From the NCBI GenBank assembly GCA_943735955.1, contig OX030956.1, positions 7,223,145-7,287,144 of the forward strand: a stretch of DNA of 64,000 bases. Direction: 5' to 3'. Position 1 is the first letter of the stretch; each line of letters starts with the position of its first letter. Below are positions 1-26,965 of this stretch, in pieces. The translations under genes were made by a program, and so were the position numbers. The notes beneath the pieces were generated by a model. The model saw nothing but the letters and a program-made list of their open reading frames with translations, did not search any database and was not told where the DNA came from. Source of the stretch: Piscicola geometra. Taxonomy: Eukaryota; Annelida; Clitellata; Hirudinida; Piscicolidae.

Positions 1-2482
1 ACATAACTGACAGAAAAATTATTTTTTCTGTTAAAAGTAAAATTTCATTTATTTATTTATTCAAATAATTATTGATATTTTTAGTAACATTTCAAAATAC
101 TTTAAGGCTCTAAAAGTTTAGAAATTCTGACATGAAAAACCATTGAAATAAAATGGCGTGGTGGAATTGCTTTTCAAGAATCGAAAATAAAGTGTCTAAA
201 AGTCAAAAAATATTTTTTTAAATATTATTTTTTTAAATAAAAAAACTAATAAGGTTTTTTGGAGATTTACTGGTATTAAGTTTTATTCTGAAGAGAAATT
301 AAATAGGCATAAAAAGTACTTTACTTTTAAGAATAATTTAATAATTTAAAAAAATATTTTTTTGCATTTAAATCATTCAATAATTGTTGAAATCAAATTC
401 TATTGAAAATATATAGTAATGTAATACTTTAATAGAATAAAATAATAAATAAAGATCAAAGAAATGAAGGCGGGTGATGGCATGCAGGTATTCAGATGGT
501 ATTTAGATGTAAGCTTAAAATTATCCATTAAAAACAGAAAATGCATATGAAGATGATGAATGAATTGATAGCAAGTTGATACAAAATGAAAATGAATTTA
601 TGAATGAATGAATGGATAAGAGAATGAGTTGTCGGATGGTTATAGGAATGAATGAATTGTTAAATGAATGGATGGATGGTTATATGAATGAATGGATAAA
701 CTAATAAATGAAAAGTTTGATTAAAGGGTTGAATTGGTAGATTAGTGAATAACTTAATAAATGAATGGTTTTATAAAGGAATAAATTGTTAGATGAATAA
801 ATAAATGAATGGTTTGATAAAGGGATGAATTGTTAGATGAATGAATAAATGAATGGTTTGATAAAGGGATGAATTGGAAGACGAATGGACTGATGGTTAT
901 ATGAATAAATGAATCGTAAATGAATGGAAAGATGGTTTTATGAATGAAGGGAAAGAGTATTAAACAGATGAATGAAAGGATGGCAGCGATGACAACAACT
1001 GTGGGCATGATGGATGGGGAAATAAATGAAATAATGCATGGGTGAATAAATTGTTGGGTAAATGAATGAAAATCATGATGGATGCCTAGATAGATACAAC
1101 AAGAAAATAAGGTAATTGAACAAAAGTCAATATAATAAAGAGTTGACTAAAGCAATTCCAGTTTTAAAAAATTGTGATGATTTTTTTGGATGATAAACGC
1201 ATGTGTCACGTATATGTGTTTCGACCCATTCGAGAATGAGATTCTCAATATAACTTTTTAATCAAATAATAATTTTTTACAAAACTTTATACAAATTGTC
1301 ACCCTAACCCAAACTCTATTTTAAAATACAGTGAACATTTTTTAGATGGGACAAAAAAGTTAGAGAACCTAGTATTTGATTGTGAGGTTTCAAATGTAGT
1401 TCCATCATAAACTGCCTCCAATTAACTCACCATTTAAATAAACCACTCTTTTTTCACCCTCTTTCGACTAAACTTTTAGTCCCTACCAGCCACTTTCCAG
1501 CCACCTATCCATTCAGCAGCAGTTATTCCTTCAATTGAATTATCCTATCTATATGCAAAAAGCTCGATAAAAGTCACCAACCATCAACCAAAAAATACAA
1601 CAAACATTCTTCAATCTAGCCACACAGACACCCTACTATCCAGAAATTCTTGCATTCATCCAACCATTCAAAAAACCTTGCATTCATCCAACCATTCAGC
1701 AATCCTTGCATTCATCTTACATTCATCTATCAATACACTTACGGGAGCGTCCAGCTATCCAACTACCAACCCAACCTTTCTTCCATCTAAACCATTCTTC
1801 GAGCCCAATCATTCTTCCAACCCAACTATTTTTTTCAGCCCAACCATTCTTCTAGCCAACTATCCATCTAGCCCAACTATCCGTCCAACCAAACATTGCC
1901 TTCCAACCATACACGTCTTTCAGTCCTTCCATCTTTCCAGCCATCCAACTATTCATTCGCCCTAAACAGCCTACCAACCCAACCATTCTTCCAGCCTAAC
2001 CATAATTCCATCCCAACCATCCTTTTAGCCCCACCACTCTACCATCCCAACCATCCTTCCAGCCCATTTATGCCATTCAACCCAACCATCCTCCGAACCT
2101 AACCACCCTTCCAACCCATTCGTGCCTTCTAGTTCAGCCCTCCATCAATAAATCCAACTTCTAGACCATACCATTCAACCTAACCATCCTTCCTTCCCAA
2201 CTCCTCTTCCATCCCAACCATACATCCATCCCAACCATCCTTCCTTTCCAACCCTCCTTCCATCCCAACCATGCATCCATCCAAACCATCCTTCCTTTCC
2301 AACCCTCCTTCCCTCCTTACCATGCATCCATCCCAACCCTCCTTCCTTTCCAACCCTCCTTCCATCTCAACCATGCATTCATCCCAACCATCCTTCCTTT
2401 CCAACCCTCCCTCACACCACCCCCCCCCCCCCCCCACACCACCCACTCACCATGCATCCATTCCAACCCTCCTTCCACCCAC
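1..2482. repeat. AT-rich DNA and degenerate short tandem repeats, probably CACNG intron
   Basis: From about 540 to 1080 the sequence is a degenerate (GAATGAATGGATG)n array. From about 1620 to 2460 it is a CCATCC/CAACCATTC-type array on the plus strand, ending in a C-run near 2417. No exon with CACNG TM2-TM4 character was seen. The open frames here are repeat translations. Confidence 0.6.
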
Positions 2483-2672
2483 CTCGGTAGACGCATTTCC
2501 TCCAAAGACCAGCCGATGTGTTGCGAAACACAAAAGTGGCGTTGTACTTTTCTCGCTCACTGGCGTACAACCAATGGTCTGCCACCACGGCCACGCAAAG
2601 ACAGGCAAACGAAAGGCAAGAAAAGACGCTCGTGACGACCAACACCCAGCTTTTCTGACCAGTTCGGCACAT
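2483..2672 (-). CDS. Voltage-dependent calcium channel gamma-like (CACNG/stargazin family), first coding exon
   Basis: The exon encodes 63 residues starting MCRTGQKSWVL. It has one hydrophobic segment (VLVVTSVFSCLSFACLCVAV), then ADHWLYA, two possible N-glycosylation sites (NAT, NTS) and AGLWRKC. That order, TM1 followed by D-x-WLY and a GLWxxC loop motif, is the signature of the four-TM CACNG/claudin superfamily and is closest to the CACNG5/7 type. These proteins are AMPA-receptor or calcium-channel auxiliary subunits in the plasma membrane. I chose the ATG at 2672 because codons upstream in frame contain no other ATG. The exon ends in phase 1 at a GTGGGT donor inside simple repeat. The remaining exons should lie to the left and were not found, so the gene is partial here. 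Confidence 0.7.
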
Positions 2673-2702
2673 TCGAGTGGTTTGTGAGAGGAGGGAGGTC
2701 AA

Positions 2703-13219
<10,517 letters not shown>

Positions 13220-13634
13220 CTGTTGTAAATGAAATTAAGTTTTAATTTTCTAAATATCATTTGAATTGTAAAAAGTATGGTTGAAATCACATTTTAACTA
13301 AATATATAGCTCGCATTAGACTTAAAGACTAATAAATTCAAACCTTGGTTAAAGACATCTTGATTGTTCTTTAATTTCCCCATTATTTAAAGTTTTCAAA
13401 AGTAAGAAGAATGTTACTAAATTTAAAAGGTTTAAATCACATCTACAATTTAGAAAAAGTGGATTAGATAAAAATCTGAAAACTGAAATATGAAAATAAA
13501 TTCAATAAGTATTTTTAATAGTTTAAACAAATAAAAAATTGGTTTTATAAATTTTTAAAATTATTTTTGTATTTCTTTAATTGTCTAAAATTGAACAGTA
13601 ATACAAACTTTTTCATACAACAAATTTTGCCAAG
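13220..13634. promoter_or_regulatory. Candidate shared promoter between USP16/45 (-) and RBM22 (+)
   Basis: The first identified USP exon and the RBM22 start codon are 415 bp apart and point away from each other. The interval is AT-rich and must also hold the missing USP start exon. A tiny ORF (ATG at about 13361, minus) is out of phase with exon 1. A shared promoter is inferred from geometry only. Confidence 0.35.
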
Positions 13635-16039
13635 ATGGCGATGTCAAAAAGTGCTAACGCTTACAACAGAGTTCATTGGGAAGAAAGTGTGAGTTTTGTG
13701 AACTAAAAATTTTATTCATATTTTCTTCAGATAAATTGTTACCATTGTAATCCATCAGACTATATAAACATTTCTAAAATCAATCCAATTGAAATTGAAA
13801 ATCCTTAATCAATTTCAGGACTTTCCAATTCTCTGTCAAACATGCTTAGGAGACAATCCGTTCTTGAGAATGGTTTGTAAATACTATAATAATATGGGCG
13901 ATTTTAGGATTTATTATATAGTTTGTACTTTTTCGTGAAATGACAATTATTTAATAATATGAAAACTTATATGTTTTCTAATTTTAAATACTTTCATTTT
14001 CATTAATTTCAATCAAATCTTCTTGCGCATCTCAGATGAGGGAAAAACATGGCAAAGAATGTAAGATTTGTTCCCGTCCATTCACAGTCTTCCGTTGGTG
14101 TCCTGGAGCAAAGATGCGCTTCAAGAAAACGGAAGTTTGTCAGACATGCTCCAAAACGAAGAATGTCTGCCAAACGTGTCTTCTTGACCTAGAATATGGT
14201 AGGATTTAGGGATGTTATAACGAAATATCAATACAGAATTGTAATGTAGTAAAGCAATAACGAGAGAGGAGATGACTTAGATGGTAGACGTCTGACTTGC
14301 AACTTAAAGGTCGCCAGTTCGAATCCCTGATGAGCAACAATGAAGCATCATATACCTAGGGTATTGGGAGATGTGTTCATCCTGTGGAGTGGTGCATCTG
14401 GTGCATAAGAACCATGGTTCTCAGAACCATTATAATATGGCCAGCGTCTGTCAGGCTGTAAATAATACCGACCATGAATAAGAAATAACGAGATACTCTA
14501 ATTTTTGTTTTAACTTTCCAAACACTACTTTTTATTCTACTTTATAAGACTTTCATCAAGCCACATAATTATTTTAATTATTAAAAACAAACAATATTTT
14601 CTGCATTCCTCATTCCAAACATAAAACATTTGCATTGCAGGCCTGCCCGTGCAGGTTCGTGACGCGGCGTACAACCTCGAGAAGGAGGACATTCCAAAGA
14701 GTGAGGTCGGCAAAGAGTACTACACACAGATGAAGGAGCAGGAGGTGTGTGTGGTGTGATGTAGGATGGTTTAGATGAAGCTGGGATTCAGAGGCGATGG
14801 TTTCAACTATGCCGTGATTTAGGGGCGATCGTTTCATTTGAACTGGGATTTTGATCAGTGGTAGGAGTTTCGGAAGTTGTGGAATTGGAGTGTTTAAAGT
14901 ATTATGAAAGTAAGGGTGACTAGTGGTTGAGTAGTTCAAACATTTTTCTTGAGTATAAAATGAAGCCATACACTTTTTCAACATATGCACTGATTGAATA
15001 ATCTACAAATTTTCCAATTTTGTTGCATACAACCACTAATTGAAAAGTTCTCAAACACATTCCACACAACCACAACTACCACCACCTAGATAGCACAAAC
15101 AGATGGGACAGTGGCGGTGGGAGCTCTGGGCAAGGCACGAAGGCCCAACGAGATGCTGATGAAGATGGCCAGAACCACGCCGTACTATAAGAGGAACAGG
15201 TGAGAGTGGTGTGGGATGGAGTCATGTTGTTTCAATGGTGGTTCCAGTGAAGAAAGGGGTTGGTCTTATACTTGAGTAGTTGCTTTAAGGGGGGATTCGA
15301 ATGTTTTAAAATGTATAATATGCCGCTACATTTTATTGATTAATCAACCAAAATAACCCCCCCCTCCACTAATCTCCCACTCACACAAACACACTTCCAT
15401 ACACACACACACACAAACACACTGCCATACACACACACATACACACACACACACACACACAGACCACACATATGCTCGTTCTGGGTGAAGGGGGAGTGCA
15501 AGAGGGGCGAGGAGTGCCCGTACAGGCACGAAAAGCCCACCGACCCCGACGACCCGCTCTCCGAACAGAACATCAAGGACCGCTTCTTCGGCGTTAACGA
15601 CCCCGTAGCCGAGAAGCTGATGAATCGGTATAAGGATGGAAGTGAGGAGGATGGAGAGGAGAGGAGTGGGGGGGTTGCTGGTAGTGGTGCGGGTTCTGGT
15701 GTTGGAAGGAAGAGTGGTAATGAAGGGGTTGGAGGGTCTGATGGTGGTGGGTTTGGTAGTAGTGGTGGTGGTGGTGGTGGTGATAGAGGTGGTAGGATGG
15801 GCAACCAAGTTAGAGGGGGACCAGATTTCTTCAATCTGAATGCACCGCCTCCGTTCATGTTCCCTCCACCCCCTCCGAACCTCCCCTTCCCACCTCCTTC
15901 GGATCTCTTCATGCCACCACCCCCGCTCTTGCCTCCACCACCCGGCTTGATGCCCCCCAATGTGCCACCACCACCCTCCCTCCTCTACCCATCCCAAGAC
16001 CCCTCCAGACTAGGGGCTGCTAAGAAAAGTGACAAATAG
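13635..16039 (+). CDS. RBM22: Pre-mRNA-splicing factor RBM22 (Cwc2 family), apparently without RRM
   Basis: RBM22 binds U6 snRNA and intron in the catalytic spliceosome. Exons: 13635-13688, 13819-13872, 14036-14198, 14641-14744, 15090-15199, 15463-16039; phases agree, giving 353 residues (human about 420). Visible features: [16 protein letters not shown] start ([18 protein letters not shown]), the Cys-rich zinc region ([31 protein letters not shown]), GLPVQVRD, and the CCCH finger [20 protein letters not shown] followed by [10 protein letters not shown] and [11 protein letters not shown]. In known RBM22 an RRM (about 75 residues) follows. Here a Ser/Gly-rich linker runs directly into the Pro-rich tail and the conserved end [11 protein letters not shown]. 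The linker is inside one continuous exon, so no room exists for an unseen RRM exon. A poly(A) signal AATAAA is at 16189. Confidence 0.93.
14258..14490 (+). mobile_element. tRNA-derived SINE candidate in RBM22 intron 3
   Basis: It has an A-box-like stretch (TAGATGGTAGACGTCTGA) and a near-consensus B box (AGTTCGAATCCC) about 45 bp later. A non-tRNA body and a tail AATAAGAAATAA follow. The spacing suits a pol III internal promoter. No target-site duplication was established. Confidence 0.55.
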
Positions 16040-16188
16040 TAGTAGTATTATTTTAGGGATTACTCATTATTTTAATATTAACTTTTATTATTTATATAAC
16101 TTTTTCAATTTTTTATTGTTATTTTTTATTATGATTGTGTCTTACTAAAGAACTTTTTACATTTACTTTGTTTCGCATGTTTAATGTG

Positions 16189-16194
16189 AATAAA
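16189..16194 (+). terminator. RBM22: RBM22 polyadenylation signal AATAAA
   Basis: Canonical hexamer 150 bp after the RBM22 stop codon. Confidence 0.6.
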
Positions 16195-16539
16195 GTTTAA
16201 AATCGATTTACAAATTGATTATCAACGAGCTTGCATTAACAAAATCCAATTCTTAATATACATTTAAATAATTTATCTTACTTGCTAATTTGACCAACAT
16301 TCCAATCACTTTAGGCATTAAATGTTTAGGCCGGATTTTGAAAATGTTAATTTAATGGGAAAAAGTTTTTCAGTATCAAGCTCAATTACCACAAATTTTC
16401 AAAGCAATTGTTTTAGATTTAAACTACAAATGCCAAACCAAAACTAAAAACCATAATTCTCCATGGTAACAAGGTGTCTTAGTAATACAAAAAAGACTTA
16501 AATGCTTTCATTCTAAAGTTTAAATTTTAAACCATCAAA

Positions 16540-19500
16540 ATGCTGGCGAACATCTCGGTGCAGCGGTGGTTGCATGGTTTGCGTTCCTCAGTTGAGATGG
16601 AGTGCATGAGTGTGTTGCAAGGAAAGTCGCTCCGAAAGCTGCACACCATAGTGCCTCCCTCACCAGCCAAGACTGCCTTCAAGCACCAAGAAGGTGGTCT
16701 AGATGTGCATTAAGGAATTATCGAGACGGGTTTTTGAACATTTTTTCAAGGGGTTGATTATTTTTTGGGCTTCCTTGATGTTTATCATTTGCATAAGTTT
16801 GAATGTGATGTTGGAATAGTAGTTTGTTTAGTTTTTTTAAAAATAGTTTAATAAATATATCATTTGACTTAATTTATGTGAAAACTCAATCAAACAGTTT
16901 GCCTCAAGAAGCTGATCGACTTAAAGAATGAAATAAATCTTCAAACACAGTAAAAGCTCTATACTAATATTTTAAACATATTATTTATTATTTAACAAGC
17001 ATCAACTAATTCTAGATTCCCAAAAAAAAAGTTTTAAAGGCAAAACATAATGCTATAATTCACTCTAAAATGACACCATATCTACCTTTTCAGGCCATAC
17101 AAAGTGGGGGAAGTAGTGGGTGTGGTTGCTAAGGTGGCCGAGATGCATGGTTTGTGTGGCCAGCTGCTGCAACAGGAAACTGTTGATGATGAATGCTCCA
17201 GTGAGCTTGAGACTGTTAGTTTTACTGAGTCTTATTAATTTTGATTTGTTAATGGTTTTTTAAATTTTATTGACTTTTTATTAATTAAATATAATATTGA
17301 AATCCAATTTTATTCAGTTTATTTATGCAATTAGTTTTATTGAATTTTAATTAATTCAATTTAGAATTGAAATTAAATGTACTAATATGACGCCTTAAGG
17401 TGTGAATTATTATCACCACCACAACAGATTCTTTCAGATTTTGAAAGTTTATCATACGAACTTGACCTTAAAGTGAAGAGTTTAAATGGGTCAGTTTATA
17501 TGAATAGAAGAGAAATAATAATAATTTAAAATATATCTTTGAAATAAATCTATATGTTTTATTAAATATATATACATATATTTAAAAAAGTATATATTTA
17601 AATGTTATTTTAACAAATACTTAAAAATGTAGTCAGACGCCAAAGACAAAGAATAAGAAGATAAAACACATCCTGTCGACCGTGAACTCGCTTCTGCACA
17701 ACCTCCTTACATACCTAATTAGGGTAAAGCATGATGACGATGAGGATGATGATGATGATTATGATGATTATGATGATGAAGAAGATAATGATGATGATGA
17801 TTATGATGAAGATAATGATGATGATGATTATGATGATGATGATTATGAAAATAATAATAATAATAACCACAATGATCCACAGGACTTTGTCGATAACTAC
17901 TTGAGACCTAGCATCAACGATAACAACAAGCATACAAACAGCAGCATAAATGTCATCATTGATGATGATGATGAAGATGATGATGATGATGGTAATGATC
18001 TTGCTGGTGAAGATGAAGAAGATGATGATGATGATGATGAGGTTAAGAGGGTGTTGGGTCAGATGCTGGTAATAGTCATGGCGTCAGAAGAGGCTGCAAA
18101 CTTGATGGTGGAGGTGAGGAGAAGGGGGAGAGGGGAGGGGGGAGGTGAAGAGAGGGGAGGGGGGAGGTGAGGAGAGGAGGGGGAGGTGAGGAGAGGGGAG
18201 GGGGGAAATGAGGAGAGGGAAGAAGGGAGGGGGGAGGTGAGATGGTGATGGATAGAAAAGGGAGTAAGGGTGATGTGGATTTGGAAGGAGATAATGAGAG
18301 GGTGAATGTAGGTGATGATGATGGTTGTGTAAGAGAGAAAATAAAATAAAGATAAATGAAATGCTAAGACAAAGGCGGAGAAGGCTTGCTGGAGAAGTGA
18401 CTTTTAAAATCCTCCGAGTATTCCATGCATATCGCAACCTCTCTCTACTAAACAGCTCATAATACACACACGTTTCAATCCACTGTCGTTACTCTTCGCC
18501 TGAGTTACTTGCTTTGTCGCTATATTCAATAAAAATCATCTTTAGCATCATCTTCATCATCATCGCCATCATCTTCATCGCTATCATCATCATCGCCATC
18601 ATCTTCAGCATCATCTTCATCATCATCTTCATCTTCATCGCTATCATCATCATCGCCATCATCATGATCGCCATCTTCATCATCACCTTCATCATCATCG
18701 CCATCATCATCATCGCCATCATCATCATCACCACTACCATCATCGACATCATCATCATCATCACAGATGGGCGTTGTAAGCAGCCTGTTGGGCACGTGTG
18801 CGTGTCAAGGCAAGAGACGTCTGCACGCTCAAGTGCTGCGTTGCCTGGCAACCATCTGCTCTTCCAAGGCCGCCGTTGCACAGTTTTTGGAGGTTTTTTT
18901 GGCGGGAAGGGATGGAGAGTGGATGGAGTGGTTCGGTTGAGTATCTTTGGTTGAGGAGTGGATTGAGTGGGGTTTTGAAATCGTGAATAAGAAATAAATA
19001 TTTTTATTAAAATAAACGTGTGTGGATTTAGTTTTGAGGATCGCATGACTTTCAATTCTCCCTCTCTTCCAACTCCCATCAGTGTGATGGATTCACATGC
19101 ATGGCTGACATGATTGACAGTTGCTCGACCAATCAAATCGTCCGATTCGAGATTGTGGGCGTGATAGCCATGGTGACGTCACCACAAATGCTATCTAGCC
19201 AACCAATGGAATCGCTGATTCCACACCTTGACCTAATTGTCTGCAATATCATTGGTTAGCTCTTTTGAGTGCTCAGGGCGTGATATACGTTTTCATAATC
19301 TAAATTGTCACTACCATCGTTTTCATCACAATAATCATCTTCATCGTTATCAACATCATTTCTACCATCATCATCATCATAATCATCACAGCCATCATCA
19401 TCACCACCAGATCTTCATCAAGCACTTCTTCTTTCGAACCACACTTCCACCACCACAACAAACCAACCACACTTCCACCACATCAACAAACCAACCACAC

Positions 19501-21396
19501 TTCCACACCCACCACATCAACAAACCAACCACACTTCCACCACCACCACCACCACAACAAACCAACCACACTTCCACCACCACCACCACAACAAACCAAC
19601 CACACTTCCACCACCACCACCACAACAAACCAGCCACACCCACCACCACCACAACAAACCAACCACACTTCCACCACCACCACCACAACAAACCAACCAC
19701 ACTTCCACCACCGCTACCACAACAAACCAACCACACTTCCACCACCACACTAAACCAACCACCAGAAAAAACATCCAACCACACTCCCACCACCACAACA
19801 CCCACCTAATCCACACTTCCACCACGCCACAACATAACAACTACCACAACCAACCACACTATCACCACACCAAACCAACCACACCAACCACAACAAACAT
19901 CCACCCAAACCACACCAACCACACGAACCACACACCACACCAACCACACCACACCAACCACACCACACCAACCACACCACACCAACCACACCAACCAGAC
20001 TGGCTCTCGATCCCGGGCAGCAACAGCGCCGAGAAACTCTTGCTTACGTCATGCCTCTGCAACGTCACCAACGTAAACGACCTCGCCTGTGACGTCATGG
20101 CGCGCAAAAACTTATTGTCCGTGGTTCTATTTCCTTCGTCCGGCCCACCAGACGTGTTCTTCCAGCCTTCGGACCATCCCACCGTTCCCCTCCTTAAATA
20201 TCAGGTGAGGGTTATTTTGGTAGCATGGGATTTGGGTTGTGTTTTATGGGCGGTTTTTTGTGTTTGTTACGATGAAACATTGTTGCTTAGTGTTGTAATT
20301 TATAACAGTAATTTAGGTATTTTAAAATTATGAATGCTGCATAGCAGCAATTTCAGAGTATTTATGAGTATTCAAACACTTACAATCTGAAAGAAATCGT
20401 TTAAAAAATGGTAAACTCTTTAAAACTTTTGCTTGAAAAAAAACTCTTTAAAAATGTTCAATTCACACACCCATCGCTACTTCGCACAAAAGGTTCTCCA
20501 ACTACTGGTCTGTTACTTCGAATGCGAGAAGGGGGTTAGCGACGGGGAGACGACGGAGCTGCTAGGTGGCGCGGTGGGCGAGGGCTTGGCTGCCCTGGTG
20601 GCTGCTTGCTTGCAGGAGGGAGTGCACGAGTTTGGCGGTGTTCTAATGGAGGGTGAGTGAGTAGTGCTGATGATGATGATTATGATGATTGTGAGATGTG
20701 CTGAGGATGATTATGATGATTGTGAGATGTGCTGATGATGATTATGATGATTGTGAGGAATGCTGATGATGATGATGATTGTGAGTAGTGCTGATGATGA
20801 TTATGATGATTGTGAGGAATGCTGATGATGATGATGATTGTGAGTAGTGCTGATGATGATTATGATGATTGTGAGATGTGCTGATGATGATTATGATGAT
20901 TGTGAGATGTGCTGATGATGATTATGATGATTGTGAGGTGTGCTTATGATGATTATGATGATTGTGAGATGTGCTGATGATGATTAGGATGATTGTGAGG
21001 AATGCTGATGATGATGATGAGTTGTGAGTAGTGCTGATGATGATTATGATGATTGTGATGGATAGAATGATGATGATAATGATGATTGTGATGGATAGAA
21101 TGATGATGATAATGATGTCGATGATACTGATGATGATGTAACTTAAAATACGCTAAAAGCAAAGATCATCACCATCACCAGCCTCACCACCATCCCTCAG
21201 GAAGCATAGAAAACGCAGCGACGTTGGTTTGTTCGTTGGCCTCCCACCTCTCCCAACAACTCCTCTCCCTCTCATGTGAGTGCTAGGAGTGGTAATGATA
21301 ATGATAAAGCTGTAAAATATAAATATTTCCGAAAATACATAATTTTCAAGAAGGCAAGAACTCCATCAAAATCATCATCGCCATCATCATCACTTT

Positions 21397-21492
<96 letters not shown>

Positions 21493-22261
21493 CACACACA
21501 CACACAGGCTTTGAGAAATTGATGATAATTTGTAAGAAGTACCCTCCACCATCTTCCTCTTCCTCCTCTTCATCATCATCATCAAGATCCTACAACCAGA
21601 GCCTCGCCACTACATGTTTTGTACGTTCTATTTAAATTTTTGAAATGATTTTTTACGTAAAATATTGTTTGTTACGGGTTATTTTTAATAATGTTGCTAT
21701 TTATTTCAAATAATAAATTGAATAAATTGATATTTATTTGTTTTTACTATTAATTAATTGTCTTGGCAGAAGGCTCTCCAGATTCTGCAACAATATCGAG
21801 ATCAACCACCTCCACAACAACAACCATCACAACTACAACTACAACAAATGAACCTGAAACAACAACAACAAGAATTACATGAAAAACAACAACAACAACA
21901 AGAATTACATGAAAAACAACAACAACAACAACTACAACTACAACTACTCAACACACAACGTAGAAATGAAAACAACTCACCTAATCAACAACCTAGCAAA
22001 GATATTGACAACAACAACAACAACAACAACGATAATGATGTCACGTCTCACAAAAAATCTTTCAAAAAGAAAATAATAGCTGATAATGAAAAAATATATG
22101 ATGATGATAATGATAATAATAATATTATTAAAAATATAAATAATGCCAATATAGATAATAAATCAAATAAAGAAAAAAATAAAAGTACTAAAAACTACAG
22201 CAAATCTCCACACCACCATCCAAACTCTCAGCCACTCCACAATAAAGAAACTTCACTATGA
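16540..22261 (+). CDS. INSC: Inscuteable homologue (INSC), spindle-orientation adaptor
   Basis: INSC links Par3/aPKC to the LGN/GPSM2-NuMA complex to orient the mitotic spindle. Proposed exons: 16540-16693, 17105-17200, 17438-17489, 17633-17723, 17883-18113, 18767-18892, 19083-19254, 19999-20204, 20493-20652, 21201-21275, 21508-21620, 21770-22261; phases agree, giving about 655 residues. The N-terminus SVQRWLHGLRSSVEMECMSV matches the LGN-binding start of human INSC (SVQRWM...ECMCVLQ). The armadillo-like body shows LHAQVLRCLATICSSKAAVA, then ADMIDSC and FEIVGVIAMVTSP (human ADILCDE...AAGVVAQITSP), and LLLTSCLCNVTNVNDLACDV. The last exon begins KALQILQQYRD and ends in about 150 residues of Gln/Asn-rich sequence that human INSC lacks. 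Exon 2's acceptor (ACAAAG) is weak and uncertain. Exon 5 carries an Asp-rich insertion. Confidence 0.82.
17724..17882 (+). other. INSC: INSC intron 4: 159-nt GAT-rich, stop-free, frame-preserving interval
   Basis: It is bounded by a GTAAAG donor and a CCACAG acceptor, both in phase 0. It is 53 codons long without a stop and would encode an Asp/Tyr/Asn-rich tract if retained. The flanking conserved sequence (NLLTYLIR and DFVDNYLRPSI) joins in frame either way. Confidence 0.5.
19440..19985. repeat. Degenerate CCAACCACACTTCCACCACC minisatellite in INSC intron 7
   Basis: Units of roughly 30-36 bp, CCAACCACACTTCCA plus (CCA)n and CAACAAA, followed by ACCACACCAACCACACC repeats up to the acceptor of exon 8. 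Confidence 0.85.
20655..21125. repeat. 28-bp minisatellite in INSC intron 9
   Basis: Tandem units of type TGATGATGATTATGATGATT plus GTGAGATG, beginning right after the GTGAGTGA donor of exon 9. Confidence 0.85.
21400..21507. repeat. (CA)n microsatellite forming the acceptor of INSC exon 11
   Basis: About 53 CA units end in CACACAG, which is the splice acceptor. Confidence 0.95.
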
Positions 22262-23866
22262 ATTCGATACACTTTTTAGAGGACTTCATATTTATTTTGA
22301 AGATTGCAGTTTTGTTAAATCCGTTTTTTTTATTTTTTTGTGAAGACGTTTTCTCTTTTTTTGTTGCCAATTATAGTTTTTCTCTTAACAATAATTTTGT
22401 GATATTTTAGCATAATTCATTAGGGGTGTTTACTTTAACATAGTGAAAAAGACTTTAATCGGATTGCCTATTTATTTATTTGTTTGCTAAATGTGATTTT
22501 AATGTACTATGCAAAAAATAATTAAATTAAAATGTTATTTAGAGGTCGTTCAATAGGCATTTAGTTTCACCAAAATAGCATCATGCTCTCGTGATGACGT
22601 ATGCTGCTGTTGCTGTAGACTAGACTTTGATCTTGCAAAATGTGTAACATTTGAATGTTATTCACAATATTTAAAGATATTTTAAAATGTTTAATTGTTT
22701 ACTATAGGCATGCTTCATTCGAGATTTATGAGTTATTTTCAAATACTGTTGTTAAATTTCATAAAGTGGTAGTTGCATCAGTTGCATTACATGCTTCGTC
22801 TTGGTCTCCATTTGTCTCCATTGAGCTGCCTCTAAATAGTATTCAAAACGCCTAGGATTTTAATAAATGTGGATAAACGATTTAAAGTAACAATATTAAA
22901 AAGTGTACCACATTGAATTAAAAGTTTCTTTTTTATTAATACTTTTTGTTGTTGACTTTAAAATGTGTCTTCTATTTATTTTATTGTAATAAAATTGTTT
23001 TTAAAAAATATTTTTTATCAATTTCAAATCAGGTTCTTATCATGCAGATAAATCTGGAAATGTTACATTCTCACTAAAATCACTCCTTCAAAGTTAAATC
23101 TGAGGTTGCTCCCATTAGGGGTTGCCACAGCGAATTTATTTTCTCAATACTTCTCTACCCTCTGCATCTTATTCTTTAGCTCCCACTTCTTTTACATATT
23201 GTCTCACCCCATCCATGTACTTCTACTTGGCCTTACTCTACTCATCTTTCCTGGTGGATTCATCTTCAGCAAAACGTCTTGTCTGCGCTGTCTTTTCAAC
23301 AAACACATTTCTTATCATGTCCAACCAAAATCACTTTTTTGATAAAAAAATAAATAAATTTTGAATCAAATAGTTTATTATTTTTTTAAATTGAAAATCG
23401 ATCACAAATGTGTTAAGAAATGACTAAGGGGGAAAACATTTATGAAAAAGTTCTTTAGAATTATTCAATACAGTAATGAATAATGTGATTTTATAAAGTT
23501 TATTTTACTTTAAATCAAGAACCATGTTTAGAAAATAATAATAATAATAATGATGAGCCTTATTATAGTGGCGTATAACCCGAACGGGCTTCCAGGCCAC
23601 TTAGGCTGCATATTTTCACTTGCGCCTTTGGGTTACTAGGGCATTGGTTGCACTTGAACCTAGGACCTTTCATTATTGGTCAAGCCGAGAGTCGTTGCCG
23701 ACTCAGCTACCCGTTCACCCACTCAGCTACCCGTTCACAGAAAAGATAAAATAACTTGAATAACACAATTGAATATTCGGTGAGATGTTATTAAATTAAT
23801 TAATTAAGAAAAAAAAGCAAAATTGAGAATGTACAAGAGAATAAAAATAATAATTTTAGACAAGTT
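22262..23866. other. Intergenic region between convergent INSC and DAPP1
   Basis: AT-rich 3' flanks of both genes with one SINE candidate at 23545-23740. No further gene could be supported. Confidence 0.5.
23545..23740 (-). mobile_element. tRNA-derived SINE candidate
   Basis: Read on the minus strand it has an A box TAGCTGAGTCGG, a B box close to GGTTCAAGTCC (GGTTCAAGTGC) about 60 bp later, an unrelated body and a tail of (ATT)n. The A-box segment GGGTAGCTGAGT is duplicated at its 5' end. Confidence 0.6.
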
Positions 23867-26948
<3,082 letters not shown>

Positions 26949-26965
<17 letters not shown>

